Part shown: piece after piece, positions 11,601-19,720 of the stretch
Numbering within the stretch: position 1 is the stretch's first letter
How the letters are laid out: each line of letters begins with the position of its first letter
From: Micrasema longulum
Taxonomy: Eukaryota; Arthropoda; Insecta; Trichoptera; Brachycentridae
Direction: 5' to 3'
Length of the DNA stretch: 64,000 bases
Assembly (NCBI GenBank): GCA_022494885.1
Contig: JAGVSM010003475.1
Coordinates: 1-64,000, forward strand
Translations under genes and position numbers: made by a program
Notes under the pieces: model-generated
What the model was told of the DNA's origin: nothing
Seen by the model: the letters and a program-made list of their open reading frames with translations, nothing else
Databases searched by the model: none

Positions 11601-14600
11601 TTTTAACGTAATGAAAAATACATTGATTCTCTCACACCTAAATTAATTCCTGTATATGTTGAACATATTTTTATTATATTATAAAAATATTAAAAATTGG
11701 TGTCTAATACATAGGGATGTAATAAGTCAAGTCGTTTTGTCAAATAGTGTTTTTTGTTTGTGGAAGTTCAGAGTGAGGGAAGAGGAGGGTTGAAATTCAA
11801 TCATTTGCACTTGTTCTCAAAATAGACAGGAGTGGACTATATTTAAATATTTATTACAATTTATCGCTTTTTACATTTCTAAGAATTGTAAGTTGCCAAT
11901 TTTAATGTTTTATTTTCACCATTCGGAGTTCAGAATGGGGCTTCTAAATGTGGAATTTAATTTACCAAATGACACCCAAGCGAGACCTATCCTTCTTTCT
12001 ACATCACAGGTTTGCTTATCCTGGCCGACACTGATTTCGACCCGAGTACATATAGCGGTCAACCTTGTCTACTGGTAGTATTCAGCCACTTGTATTGATG
12101 TTTGTTGTTATTTTTGTTTTACTGAGGTTCATCTGAATTCCAATATTAGCAGATTCCACTTTTAAATCATTAACCTTCCCAGTCATCTCATCCACGCTCT
12201 CAGAAATCTGGACAATATTGTCTGCAAATATTAGGAGATGGAGTCTCTCCCCGTCAATGTAAAATATATTAGGTGTACAAACAAGTTTCCGCCGTTAGAG
12301 AAAAATTGGCGCCACCAGTAAGTTATGGTTAAAGTTGTCAGATATAAAACACCTTTATTGTAAGGTAGACATCTGTCAACAACATGACCTTGAAATAATA
12401 ATGAATTATTATCAGTATAATATATTCTTTTGTGTGCAAAAATGAGGACTATTGAGCGGAATAAGAGTCATTTGCGACAACTTTTGATTTACTTCTTCAA
12501 ATTAAAGAAATCGCAACTGAGGCGCATCCATTGCTTGTAGAAGCTTATGGTGAAACTTTCTTAAGTGAGAGAAGTTGTTGTGAGTGGTTTCAAAAGTTTA
12601 AGAACGATGAATTTACCATCCATCCATTTACCAAAAATGTAGCGGAATGCTGAAAGTGTACAAAGACGCTGAATTGGAAACATTATTGGATCAAGATTTG
12701 TGCCAAACGCAAGAAGAACTTGCATTTACATTAGGCGTGACTCAACAAGCAATTTCACATCGGTTGAAATCGTTGGGAATGATAAATTTAAAAAAAAGGA
12801 AATTGGGTTCCATATAAACTGACGCCGAGAAACGTTGAACCTCGATTTTCCACATGTGAGATCCTGCTTGCCAGGCATAAACAAGGGCTTTTCTGTACCG
12901 TATAGTCACTAGTGATGAAAAACGGATCCACTATGATAATCCAAAAAGGAAGAAATCACAGGGACCCCCTGGCCATGCTTCAACATCTACAGCTGAGCCA
13001 AACATTCGAGGAAAAAAAAAGTCTTGTGTATTTGGTGGGATCAGCTTGGTGTCATGTATTATTAGTTGCTTAAACTGAACAAAACCATTACTAGAGTTAT
13101 CTACCGAACACAATTGATGAGATTGAGTTGAGCACTCGAGGTAACGTGCGCCCACTACTACTCCAGACTTGACAAAGTTATTCTCCTACATGATAATGTT
13201 TGTCCACATGTTGCGGCGCCGGTCAAAACCTATTTGGAAACACTCAATCGGGAAGTTTTCACAAGACGGAAAAAAAAAGGAAAGATGGGAAAAAGTAGTG
13301 GCAAGCGATAGACAATATTTGAAATTAAACATAAGGTTCCGTTCTTTCACAATAAATGCCCAATTTTTTTGATAAAAAATGGCGGAAACTGATTTGTACA
13401 CCTAATAATATTTCCAATACAAATTCAGAATACGCACGAGTATCAAATTTATTACAATAAATCGTCTACTCAATTGTTAATTTTATAAAGACAATGTAAA
13501 AATGGGAAAATTGTTCTGTTTACTGAACACATGTTATCATCAGAATAAGCTCTCAGCGTTTTTATTGCAAACTGACTCGCTATAAAAACGCCTAGAGCTT
13601 ATTCACTCACTAAGATTGAAATAGGTAATCGCGGGAATCATAAATCCATTTTGTTTGATGATTGTATTTAAAAGCAAAACTTTAAAATATGATAAACACT
13701 GCCAGATGGCAGTTAAAGAGTTCAAATTAATATGTGGTGAAGTTTTCACGCCAAAGTCAACTGTGGGGTGTGGAGTTATATTACAGAATGGAAAGTACAT
13801 ATGTAAATATGCATTTGGAAATTTGAGCCTTGTGCAGAGCTGGCATCCATTGGTTTAGTATTACTTGTTCTTTAAGAGAAAACATAAACATACCGGCAAT
13901 GATTGAAAGTCTCCCATCAATGTTTCAACACAGAATAACTTCCTATAGTCTTCTTTGAAGATATTCTGTATCACTTCATAATCGGAAATGAGATCCTTGT
14001 GAAGTCCGAGAGCTATTACTTTCGACCGAAGGTCCGCTGAAAAACATACCAGAAATGTATAAATTACTGATTGAGAAATGTACATAAAAAAATTATTTTA
14101 TTTTATCTGAATATACGAAAAAAAGAATACTATTAAGCAATATAAACATAGTCTAATAAACTAATATTCCTAAAACAAATTAAAAAAACAGGTAAATATA
14201 GATATCGCTTGCCCAAAGCAACAGTAAGACAAACCCGAAATTTCCGATTTTGATATACACATCATCATTATTCCATGTCAGCTCCCTAGTTGGAGCATAT
14301 GGTATCCACAGAGCCTCCATGCATCTCTATCGGCTGCCAACTACTTTGCGTCCTCCCAAGTCAGGTTCTCGTCCCGAAGTTCTGACATAAACTGCCGACG
14401 GACAGTCCGCAATAGACGTCCAGGACGTCTAGAACCTGATAGCTTGTAAAGTAGGTAATCGAGGTTAAGGCTCTCTGGAGGCATCCGCAGTATACTGCCT
14501 AGCCAACCGTTTCACCTCCGCTTGATGACAGTTGTCACCGGAGTTTACTGCCTCCGTTCTCTTATTACTTCATTCCTCACAAAGTCAAACCACCGCACAC

Positions 14601-17600
14601 CCAATATTCTTCCGAGACACCTATTCTCAAAACCTAGTGGGGTGCCACGATTCTCATCCGTTGAGGAGAATAGGTGTTATGCAGGCAGTATTCGGTTTTC
14701 ACTGGTTTGAGATACACATGTTAATATGTCAATAAATTAAATAAATTAATGTATCTTATTTTGCTGCAACAGAAAAAGGAGCCTCATCCTCAGGGAACCG
14801 CTGGTTAAACCTGAGGATGTTAAAGGGCTCATCCCTACCTAATAGCCCGATACTTTACAGATCTGGGCTTGGAAGGGGAGATTTAGCAAAATGTAAACGC
14901 TCGCTCGGCTCTTTATAGACCTGGACTTGGAGGGCGAGAACTATTCGGGGGACCCGTCAAAATAGATCTTCACAGGTCGCAGTGAAGTCAGGAGCTTGGA
15001 TAGCACTGACCCCCACCATTAAGAATAAGAACTCCTTCTCTAGACCTATAAACTACAGGAGAATGGCAACCTTATATGATTGTACTTCATTAGAAATACA
15101 TTATATATTTATTAATTTGTACCATTATTATTAATTAGCTAATGTTCGGCTAATAAAGCATACAGCGAATTATTATTTTTAAACAATTATTATTAATTAG
15201 CTCATTTAGCCAACATGCTAATTTATACAGAATAACTATTTTCAAAAATAATGCAATTACAAACTTACTAATAATGAATTACAAAATTCAAATATAGCAT
15301 ATTGAATTCATCAATAACACCCGTCTAATAAATGTGTTTTTCGAAGATATGTATATATTATAATATGTATGTTTTAAAAAGGAATTATTAAATCAATATT
15401 CTTCTGTGCAAATTTTTCAGGAATTATTTTTTCCATATGTGAAAAAATCCGATATTAAATTAATAACTTAAATTAGAAAATATATTCAAACATAAATACA
15501 TATTATCAAATATAAACAAGGAACAGTGTACTTAATCAGCAAAATATGATACAATTTGCAAATAAGGCAAAATACATACATATTATGAAAAAAATAGGTA
15601 CTTAAAAGTCAACCAATGTCAAATATTTGCCTTGAACCATTACACTGTTTATCAAATAACAAATAATTTGATTCATATTTATTTGTCTAACGACAGTAAA
15701 CAAACCATCACGCCGTTCCCCCGTAGGAGTAGGTAGAAAGGATAGAATGCCACACCATACATCTTCTCATGCACACACACCGATTATTCTGACTTTTGAC
15801 ATGCTCATGTTTAATAAGGCATGAATAATATAAAATGTCTCGCTCGGCACGGGACACTCCGGTGAGGGAACATTATTTTTAATGTAAAAAAATAATACAT
15901 AAACTGTAAAAGAACAAATAAATAAAATAAACAAATAAATACAATATACAAAAGAAGAAGAGATAAAAAAGTGTATTAAACTTTCAAGCGTACCAACCGA
16001 ATCATAAGAAAAATACATACATTTTTCAAAAGAAGTACAAGCTGTTAGATCTTCATCAGATGGCAATCGGCTGAGGTCTTCTCTCTTGGAATACACATTA
16101 TTCTCCTTCCGTAGCTTTGCCGTTCCTTCAAGCATAACTGCGTCAAGCTCCGTGTAATATGGCAAGTGTGTTTGGTTTAATTCTATTCTAAATATACTAA
16201 AAAGGAATTGAATGAAAACATTATTATTTTTCTTTATAAGGACTCATTTTTGAAATAGATATCTGATGTAAAAAATATGGACATTATTTTATATTATTTA
16301 TGCATATTCAAAATTCTCGCTAAACAATTCAACTAATGTATAAAAATATTTACATAAAAGTCCTAAATTAAGTCCTGCTGAGTTGTATACATACAAATAG
16401 TCAGCAGGTTCTTATAAATTGCTTCGATTATTCGAATTAAACGAAACAAACAAACCATCACACCGTTTCTCCGGGGTGGTAGGTAGAGGATAGAATGCCA
16501 TACACAGGACTTTGGTCCCATGGAGTTGGGACTTATGTATCGAAAATTGTAAATGAAATATAGTACTGTGAATAAATAAAAATAAAATAAATAAATCAAA
16601 ACCACGAATGTTCCACTTTTTACTTACCTAGTTTTGAAGTTAATCTTTCTAATTTTTGGTTGAAAAAGTCGGGAAGTATGGCCGATGTGTTGGGGCTCCC
16701 CCTCCCACATTTTTGTCCACCCGTCCCTTCTCTTAGCCCATATCCTCACTACAGCTCCGGGATTGTAAGTCTCGTAGATACGGATTCCAGTCGGAAACAC
16801 CTCCTTCTGGAAGAGCAAGTCTGGAAGAAATGCATAATACAATGTTACAATAATTATTTATGCCAAGGTTTTTTGCTAAGATGATTGAAAAGTCTTAACT
16901 TCTTAGAAGTTATATACATAGTTTGTTAACATATTATACTTACAGGTATTTCCTATCTTAACATCAAAACATGTAAATGTATCTTTCACTTTTAATTAAT
17001 AAAAGTAAAATACAATAAAACCGCATAAGTGAAATTATTTTTAATTGCCTTTAACATATTATACATTTAAAAAATATATATTTATATTTAAAGTAATAAA
17101 ATTGTATAACTCCATCAATAGTGAACATGCAGATAAACATAAGTTACTTAAAATATAACCAAATTTTATTTATTACACTACAATTTCTTTAATTGGTTCA
17201 TTGCATATTATTATTTACCATCTCTGTCCTATATAATGTAATGTATTAATTTTAGATAGTTGTACAAATAAAATTTGAACACCTGGTTATAACTAAACTA
17301 ATAAACAATAAAAATACAAAAATAATTTCAAACACAAAACATTGTAATAAAATCCATACGCTTTCGAATGACACTCTCTCTACCTATTTGGATGTTTGTA
17401 TTTATCAAATAAATATTGATACCAGGGTTACATATAAACCCTTGAATAAAATTTAACAATTGAATGACAAAATACAAAAAGATCGTTTTATAAATCAAAG
17501 ACTTAGCGCACAAATGTATTAAGTGCAAGATTGATAATTTGGATGTTCTGCTCGATTTGCAGCCAGTGTTGCCAACACATTTGTTCTAAAACAAATGCAT

Positions 17601-19504
17601 ATTGAAAATAATTCAGACACCAGTAAGTAAAATATCACTTGAAACATCTGTGCACCACAAAGTATTGTCTTAGGTGATATTCAAAATGTATTTAACTCAT
17701 TTTCTAACATCACACTTAACATGCGTGTGCACTAAACCAAGAGGTCTCGGGTTCGATTCCCGACATGGTTGAGAGGAAATGTTTATCTTTAAAAAATACA
17801 TTTTTACACTAGAATATTAAAGTCCCTGAACTGTAAGACTGATCATCTTACCTTCATGTAACAAAAATTATTAAGATTGCTGCGATTGGTGAACCAATGC
17901 AGCGCCATATGCACCATTAGGTGCGGAAAGGGAATGATGATGATGATGCTTATTTTAGACTGTTTTTAAATTTCTTGGCAAAAAGTGATAATCGGTAATT
18001 TTTGAAAAAGTCCAAATTAAAATAAAAACTGAATTTAAAATACGAGGGAGTTTATTCCTTCTTAAAAAGGTTCTTTATCTGTTTTGAAACACACGTCAAA
18101 AGGTAATATGGGAGTCTAAGCATTTACTGTGCTTAAGTTCTGTCAACAGCTCGTTTTGATTATCGTATATATTTAGTTTGTTTATTTTTTCATGTGTTTT
18201 AATAATGCTTATCGGTTGCACATGGAACGAAGTCTTACCGACAAAATCGTGGCTTTCAATGGGGCCATTATTCTCTGGCTGATAGTCCTCACAACCTGAT
18301 GGAGCGTCAAGCCACCATCTTCCATAAGTTCTCTATAACAAAACAATTTACTGAATTATTACATAGAATTTCAGTGCATTTCATCTGAATAATGAGATAA
18401 GAGCAAGTAACCATTAGGATACTAATAATGTTTTCAGGAGTTATTATGCGCTGTGTTGCTCATCTGTCTACCCAACATTTCAAATTGCAACGCAGCATCC
18501 ATCATCTGGATGTAGTTTTTGACAATAACACTTAACATTTTATCAGATGGTATTTAAGATGGGAAACAATCAAATAAGTTTGAACTATAATACACATTCA
18601 AAAAATACAAGAGCCTCAGATAATTTAACTTGTAAACAACCTAGGATTAACAGAAAAAGAAACAGTTTCGTGAGCACAGCGATAAAGTTTTACAATTCAC
18701 ATTAAAAAATTTAAATCATATACAAAACATTAATATGCTTTAAAAAACACGTTAAAAAAAGTGTTTTTGCAGGGTATGTGACGAATGATTAGTGAAAATA
18801 GGTTTTTAATGTGAATGTTATTTTTTCTGCCGAGTAAATTAATTGAAATAGTGTCATAATATTTATATATTACATCCCGTCACACCAGAACTTAAGTTGA
18901 CTGGTAAATATACATAAAAATACATTTAGCTAAACATGGAAGTAAAACATTCCAAGCACAAAGCGAGAGAAAAGTTATCTTATTACTGAAAAATAACTGG
19001 GAAACTAATGTTTGGCAAATTTGAAACATTTATATGGCTGCATCAGATTCCTATATTTTCACAGTCGACAGTCATTGATTTTAAAAACTTCATTTTTGGT
19101 GACAGCATAGGCTTGGTAGTAATGTAAATTTAGAGCGAAGATAATGCTTAAAGACGTTTCGATTTTTACTGAGAAATATTGAAGTAAAATCAATGAATAT
19201 ATATTTTACTAAACAATTTTTAAAAATTTAAAATTTGGCTTTTGACTTTAAAAACAACAAAGTTAAAACATAATGTGTAATTTTTTACCGTAACACAGGC
19301 TTGAGGAAAATCACCATAATCAGGAAAATTGGATGGTTTCCCACTAAGGTTTAATGCACTGTATGACACACTAATGTCGCTTCCGTACTGAGAACTGAAG
19401 TCAACGACATCTTGCACAAACTGCTCGATAACTTTATATTTACTATCGTCCTCCTTTACAGTGACAATATCAAACCATGTCAAAGCGGTTTTTAAGTTTT
19501 CCAT
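2530..19504 (-). CDS. FBXL4: F-box/LRR-repeat protein 4, complete 13-exon gene
   Basis: Coding exons on the minus strand: 19504-19289, 18332-18239, 16820-16628, 16196-15994, 14036-13894, 11543-11391, 10156-10059, 8423-8314, 8197-8039, 7027-6862, 6108-5917, 5522-5453, 2625-2530. They sum to 1,893 bases (630 residues plus stop); phases match at all 12 junctions and all introns are GT-AG. Residues ~35-190 resemble the N-terminal discoidin-like region of FBXL4 (YGSDISVSYSA, PDYGDFPQACVT, RTYGRWWLDAPSGCE, IYETYNPGAVVRIW, YYTELDAV). The F-box is near 280-325 (LPDETILKIFSFLDL). Leucine-rich repeats fill ~335-605 (NLTRLDLYRT, LQHLNLGSC, KLQEVDFGWC, RLLDISFCDQI). Known for the family: a mitochondrial F-box protein that joins SKP1-CUL1 and restrains mitophagy by degrading BNIP3/NIX; human FBXL4 is 621 residues. 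Function here is by homology. No typical presequence is visible at the chosen start. Confidence 0.95.
2626..3609 (-). other. FBXL4 intron 12, distal part
   Basis: Intronic DNA with no recognised element. A plus-strand frame at 3001-3288 has no family resemblance and biased composition; I do not call it a gene. Confidence 0.5.
3610..4012. repeat. Repeat with outward-facing LINE-like tails
   Basis: Starts with TTTTATTTATTTGGGAAA (minus-strand tail) and ends with TTTCCCAAATAAAATAAAAT (plus-strand tail), so both ends look like LINE 3' tails in opposite orientation. It may be two truncated copies placed body to body, or a foldback element; the ends alone do not decide. Confidence 0.4.
4172..4830 (+). 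pseudogene. Jockey-like LINE reverse transcriptase, C-terminal remnant
   Basis: Translation contains SIRDLGIILDTKLSF, HLEYSSVIWSPYY, IESVQHRFLR and RRNKSDLIVLFKIL, the usual order of the thumb and C-terminal region of insect Jockey/CR1-type reverse transcriptases. The reading is open to about 4966, but similarity fades after RTNYGFHSL. The catalytic core is missing: a 5'-truncated copy in FBXL4 intron 12, opposite in strand to the gene. Confidence 0.8.
4975..5300 (-). pseudogene. LINE reverse transcriptase C-terminal remnant
   Basis: Minus-strand reading YRRVIADQIFLFKLVNNVVD, continued by VPNRTRLQTIFNLP, matches the C-terminal part of Jockey-like reverse transcriptases. A frameshift follows before YSVSRYYNTVFSG. 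It is a second insertion in the same intron, tail to tail with the plus-strand remnant at its left; a GGCGT/ACGCC stem at 4921-4937 lies between them. Confidence 0.7.
5453..5522 (-). CDS. FBXL4: FBXL4 coding exon 12 (residues 576-599)
   Basis: A 70-base exon, acceptor TTTTTCAG, donor GTGAGT. Encodes LLQNCKKLRLLDISFCDQIS, the last leucine-rich repeat, in phase with both neighbours. Confidence 0.94.
5917..6108 (-). CDS. FBXL4: FBXL4 coding exon 11 (residues 512-575)
   Basis: Acceptor TTGTTCAG, donor GTGAGT. Encodes WVSELAAQCPGLRKLFLGAL and LCPDLQQLDLFGVRAIT, two leucine-rich repeats. It is clearly more GC-rich than the surrounding introns, and open frames on the opposite strand here are its shadow. 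Confidence 0.95.
6109..6861 (-). other. FBXL4 intron 10
   Basis: AT-rich intron with a T-run at about 6479-6497. No element is recognised with confidence. Confidence 0.5.
6862..7027 (-). CDS. FBXL4: FBXL4 coding exon 10 (residues 457-511)
   Basis: Acceptor CTTTCAG, donor GTGAAT. Encodes GSCSYISSMDDV (with the split Gly), LISIDLWKTYSLTSAGV and KLQEVDFGW. The codon split over the next junction becomes TGT, restoring the family motif FGWC. Confidence 0.94.
7150..7582 (+). mobile_element. CAATG-ended MITE, full copy
   Basis: A 433-bp repeat whose ends are inverted: CAATGGGGAAGTTCAG on the left and CAATGAGAAACTTTAG read from the right. The internal landmarks TTATTATCAGCGCTACGATT, AACTCCGCGTGTAACGTCAG and CCAGTGACGTCATTCAAAGT recur in the copies near 33005, 35775 and 53960. 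It is non-coding and sits in FBXL4 intron 9. The superfamily is not known because the target duplication is unclear. Confidence 0.7.
7620..7775 (+). pseudogene. Possible LINE 3' coding end
   Basis: A GC-balanced patch reads DRFWRRPGPTTGCSATANED in one frame, similar to the C-terminal tail of insect endonuclease-reverse transcriptases. It is too short and decayed for a firm class. Confidence 0.35.
8039..8197 (-). CDS. FBXL4: FBXL4 coding exon 9 (residues 404-456)
   Basis: Acceptor ATTTCAG, donor GTATAC. Encodes LSLRSCAGI, NLTRLDLYRTLVDKSSL and LQHLNL, two leucine-rich repeats. The intron to exon 8 is only 116 bases. Confidence 0.94.
8314..8423 (-). CDS. FBXL4: FBXL4 coding exon 8 (residues 368-403)
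   Basis: Acceptor ATTGCAG, donor GTAAGT. Encodes YCGSTLTHLRLNSCSF and GDYCPNLK, one leucine-rich repeat. A LINE tail begins only about 40 bases upstream of the acceptor. Confidence 0.94.
8464..9165 (+). mobile_element. 5'-truncated LINE with 3' UTR and tail
   Basis: An open frame to 8869 contains RQRQKTILLLPKKKTNYGQR and HYTFLAPKLYNFL, typical of the C-terminus of Jockey-like reverse transcriptases. A 300-bp 3' UTR follows. It holds a nested hairpin (CACTGGC 9001-9007 with GCCAGTG 9028-9034, enclosing GGCAC/GTGCC) and ends in an AAATAAATAAAAAA tail near 9150. It lies in FBXL4 intron 7 on the opposite strand, about 40 bases from the exon 8 acceptor. Confidence 0.8.
9166..10058 (-). other. FBXL4 intron 7, remainder
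   Basis: Intronic DNA with no recognised repeat or gene. Confidence 0.5.
10059..10156 (-). CDS. FBXL4: FBXL4 coding exon 7 (residues 335-366)
   Basis: Acceptor TTTATAG, donor GTAAGC. Encodes ATLVQKVDLSWCGNY, the first clear leucine-rich repeat. It leaves two bases (CA) that become CAG with the next exon. Confidence 0.94.
10205..10740. other. GC-balanced block in FBXL4 intron 6
   Basis: About 500 bases of clearly more balanced base composition than the flanking intron, with no long frame and no inverted ends that I can see. It may be the 5' region of an old retroelement; this is a guess from composition. Confidence 0.3.
11391..11543 (-). CDS. FBXL4: FBXL4 coding exon 6, F-box (residues 284-334)
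   Basis: Exactly 51 codons, phase 0 at both ends, acceptor ATTACAG, donor GTAAGT. Encodes DETILKIFSFLDLQSISRCA and the rest of the F-box, the SKP1-binding module, then INLKPYW, a conserved link into the leucine-rich repeats. Confidence 0.95.
12110..12268 (-). pseudogene. LINE reverse transcriptase core fragment
   Basis: Minus-strand reading IDGERLHLLIFADNIVQISE, then SVDEMTGKVNDLKVESANIG, matches the catalytic FADD-box region of insect non-LTR reverse transcriptases (here FADN). The mariner at 12269 has inserted at its edge. Confidence 0.7.
12269..13405 (+). mobile_element. mariner transposon with intact ends and dead transposase
   Basis: A 1,137-bp element flanked by TA (12267-12268 and 13406-13407). 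Terminal inverted repeats are TTAGGTGTACAAACAAGTTT on the left and TTAGGTGTACAAATCAGTTT from the right, continuing into CCGCC. A degenerate transposase starts near 12442 and reads in pieces: SERSCCEWFQKFKND, VTSDEKRIHYDNPKR (first catalytic Asp), VLCIWWDQLGVMYY, KVILLHDNVCPHVAAPVKTY (second Asp) and ERWEKVVASDRQYLK. The block with the third Asp is deleted, and several stops and frameshifts are present. It lies in FBXL4 intron 5. Confidence 0.9.
13543..13604. other. Short pre-miRNA-like hairpin in FBXL4 intron 5
   Basis: Arms of 23 bases (13543-13565 and 13582-13604) pair at 21 of 23 positions around a 16-base loop. The size fits a small RNA precursor on either strand, but a hairpin of this length can also be a MITE relic. 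Nothing shows expression. Confidence 0.35.
13894..14036 (-). CDS. FBXL4: FBXL4 coding exon 5 (residues 236-283)
   Basis: Acceptor TTTTTCAG, donor GTATGT, ending in phase 0. It is a poorly conserved linker ending FQSLP, which completes the F-box start LPDE with the next exon. I see no missing exon between this one and exon 4: the phases match and the intron holds LINE remnants. Confidence 0.88.
14268..14740 (-). pseudogene. LINE endonuclease-reverse transcriptase C-terminal remnant
   Basis: Minus-strand reading contains LGSILRMPPESLNLDYLLYK, SGSRRPGRLLRTVRRQFMSE and LAADRDAWR, the arginine-rich C-terminal end of insect endonuclease-reverse transcriptases. A related copy lies at 49200-49760. 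Located in FBXL4 intron 4, same strand as the gene. Confidence 0.7.
14741..15714 (-). other. FBXL4 intron 4, unassigned part
   Basis: Positions 14770-15060 are GC-balanced and contain a perfect 10-bp stem (CATCCTCAGG 14785-14794 with 14810-14819). The rest is AT-rich. No coding similarity is seen. Confidence 0.4.
15715..15815 (-). pseudogene. LINE 3' coding end fragment
   Basis: Minus-strand reading HVKSQNNRCVCMRRCM followed by WHSILSTYSYGGTA and a stop. It is the last part of the same LINE family seen at 26690-27175 and 39060-39620 (MWRSILSVYLYWETA there). It abuts FBXL4 exon 4 within 180 bases. Confidence 0.65.
15994..16196 (-). CDS. FBXL4: FBXL4 coding exon 4 (residues 168-235)
   Basis: Acceptor TTTTTAG. 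Encodes IFRIELNQTHLPYYTELDAV, which is strongly conserved, then a charged linker up to MYFSYDSV. The donor is inferred as G|GTACGC, a weak match to consensus, because it alone supplies the single base that the next exon needs. Confidence 0.85.
16430..16525 (-). pseudogene. LINE 3' coding end fragment, second
   Basis: Minus-strand DNA reads VWHSILYLPPRRNGVMVCLF, sharing with 15715-15815 the nucleotides that encode the stop and the following TGGTTTGTTTGTTT. In FBXL4 intron 3. Confidence 0.55.
16628..16820 (-). CDS. FBXL4: FBXL4 coding exon 3 (residues 104-167)
   Basis: Acceptor CTTCCAG, donor GTAAGT. Encodes VFPTGIRIYETYNPGAVVRI and QPKIRKINFKT, the central discoidin-like strands. The phase (2 bases in, 2 bases out) fits both neighbours exactly. 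A second in-frame-looking CAG lies 14 bases downstream, but only the upstream acceptor keeps the frame. Confidence 0.95.
16821..18238 (-). other. FBXL4 intron 2
   Basis: AT-rich intron; apart from the SINE near 17705-17955 no element is recognised. Confidence 0.5.
17705..17955 (+). mobile_element. tRNA-derived SINE (ATG-tailed family)
   Basis: B-box-like GGTCTCGGGTTCGATTCCCG at 17741-17760, body with AAGACTGATCATCTTACCTT, and end GCACCATTAGGTGCGGAAAG followed by (ATG)n. The same order recurs at 36613, 46038 and elsewhere. The 5' head is worn. Confidence 0.8.
18239..18332 (-). CDS. FBXL4: FBXL4 coding exon 2 (residues 73-103)
   Basis: Acceptor TTATAG, donor GTAAGA; ends one base into a codon. 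Encodes RTYGRWWLDAPSGCE, the conserved family stretch that follows PDYGDFPQ. Confidence 0.95.
18333..19288 (-). other. FBXL4 intron 1
   Basis: No repeat or RNA gene recognised. Confidence 0.5.
19289..19504 (-). CDS. FBXL4: FBXL4 coding exon 1 (residues 1-72)
   Basis: Starts at an ATG in a strong context (AAAGCCATGG) and ends in phase 0 at a GTAAAA donor. It carries YGSDISVSYSA and PDYGDFPQACVT, typical of the start of the FBXL4 discoidin-like region. The frame stays open upstream to a TAG at 19652-19654 but holds no further ATG. An acceptor-like CTGCAG (AG at 19523-19522) lies 18 bases before the ATG, so a 5' UTR exon may be spliced there. Confidence 0.9.
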
Positions 19505-19720
19505 GGCTTTAAGCCACGCTACTGCAGGTAGGATAAAAATATTTGCGATATAAAAATCCGACCTAAACAAGAAAATCTGATAAACGAACGGTACAGCGAG
19601 ACACAGCAACAAAAGAATAATGTCGTCTGTCAGTTGTGTGTTCTGTGTTTTCTATGGAAATTGGAAAGAACGTCAAATGTCAGTTTGGTGTTACCATAAA
19701 TAAAAAAGTGATATTTTAAT
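19505..19720 (-). promoter_or_regulatory. Inferred FBXL4 5' UTR and upstream region
   Basis: Contains an acceptor-like tract (TTTTATCCTACCTGCAG) just before the start codon, and in-frame but ATG-less codons rich in Leu, Ile and Val back to a TAG at 19652-19654. The promoter should lie further right, but no TATA box or initiator can be assigned with confidence. Confidence 0.35.

Noticed and set aside
14785..14819. 10-bp perfect stem CATCCTCAGG/CCTGAGGATG as a terminator or regulatory RNA
   Set aside because: It is short, in an intron and partly shared with 62370. Too weak to call anything beyond repeat-derived structure.
16660..16884. Plus-strand frame with a Pro-rich start
   Set aside because: It is the antisense of FBXL4 exon 3.
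17705..17765. Possible tRNA gene
   Set aside because: Only the A and B boxes are tRNA-like; the stems are broken and a SINE body follows. The same holds for the other tRNA-like pieces at 25183, 29473, 36613, 46238 and 58672.
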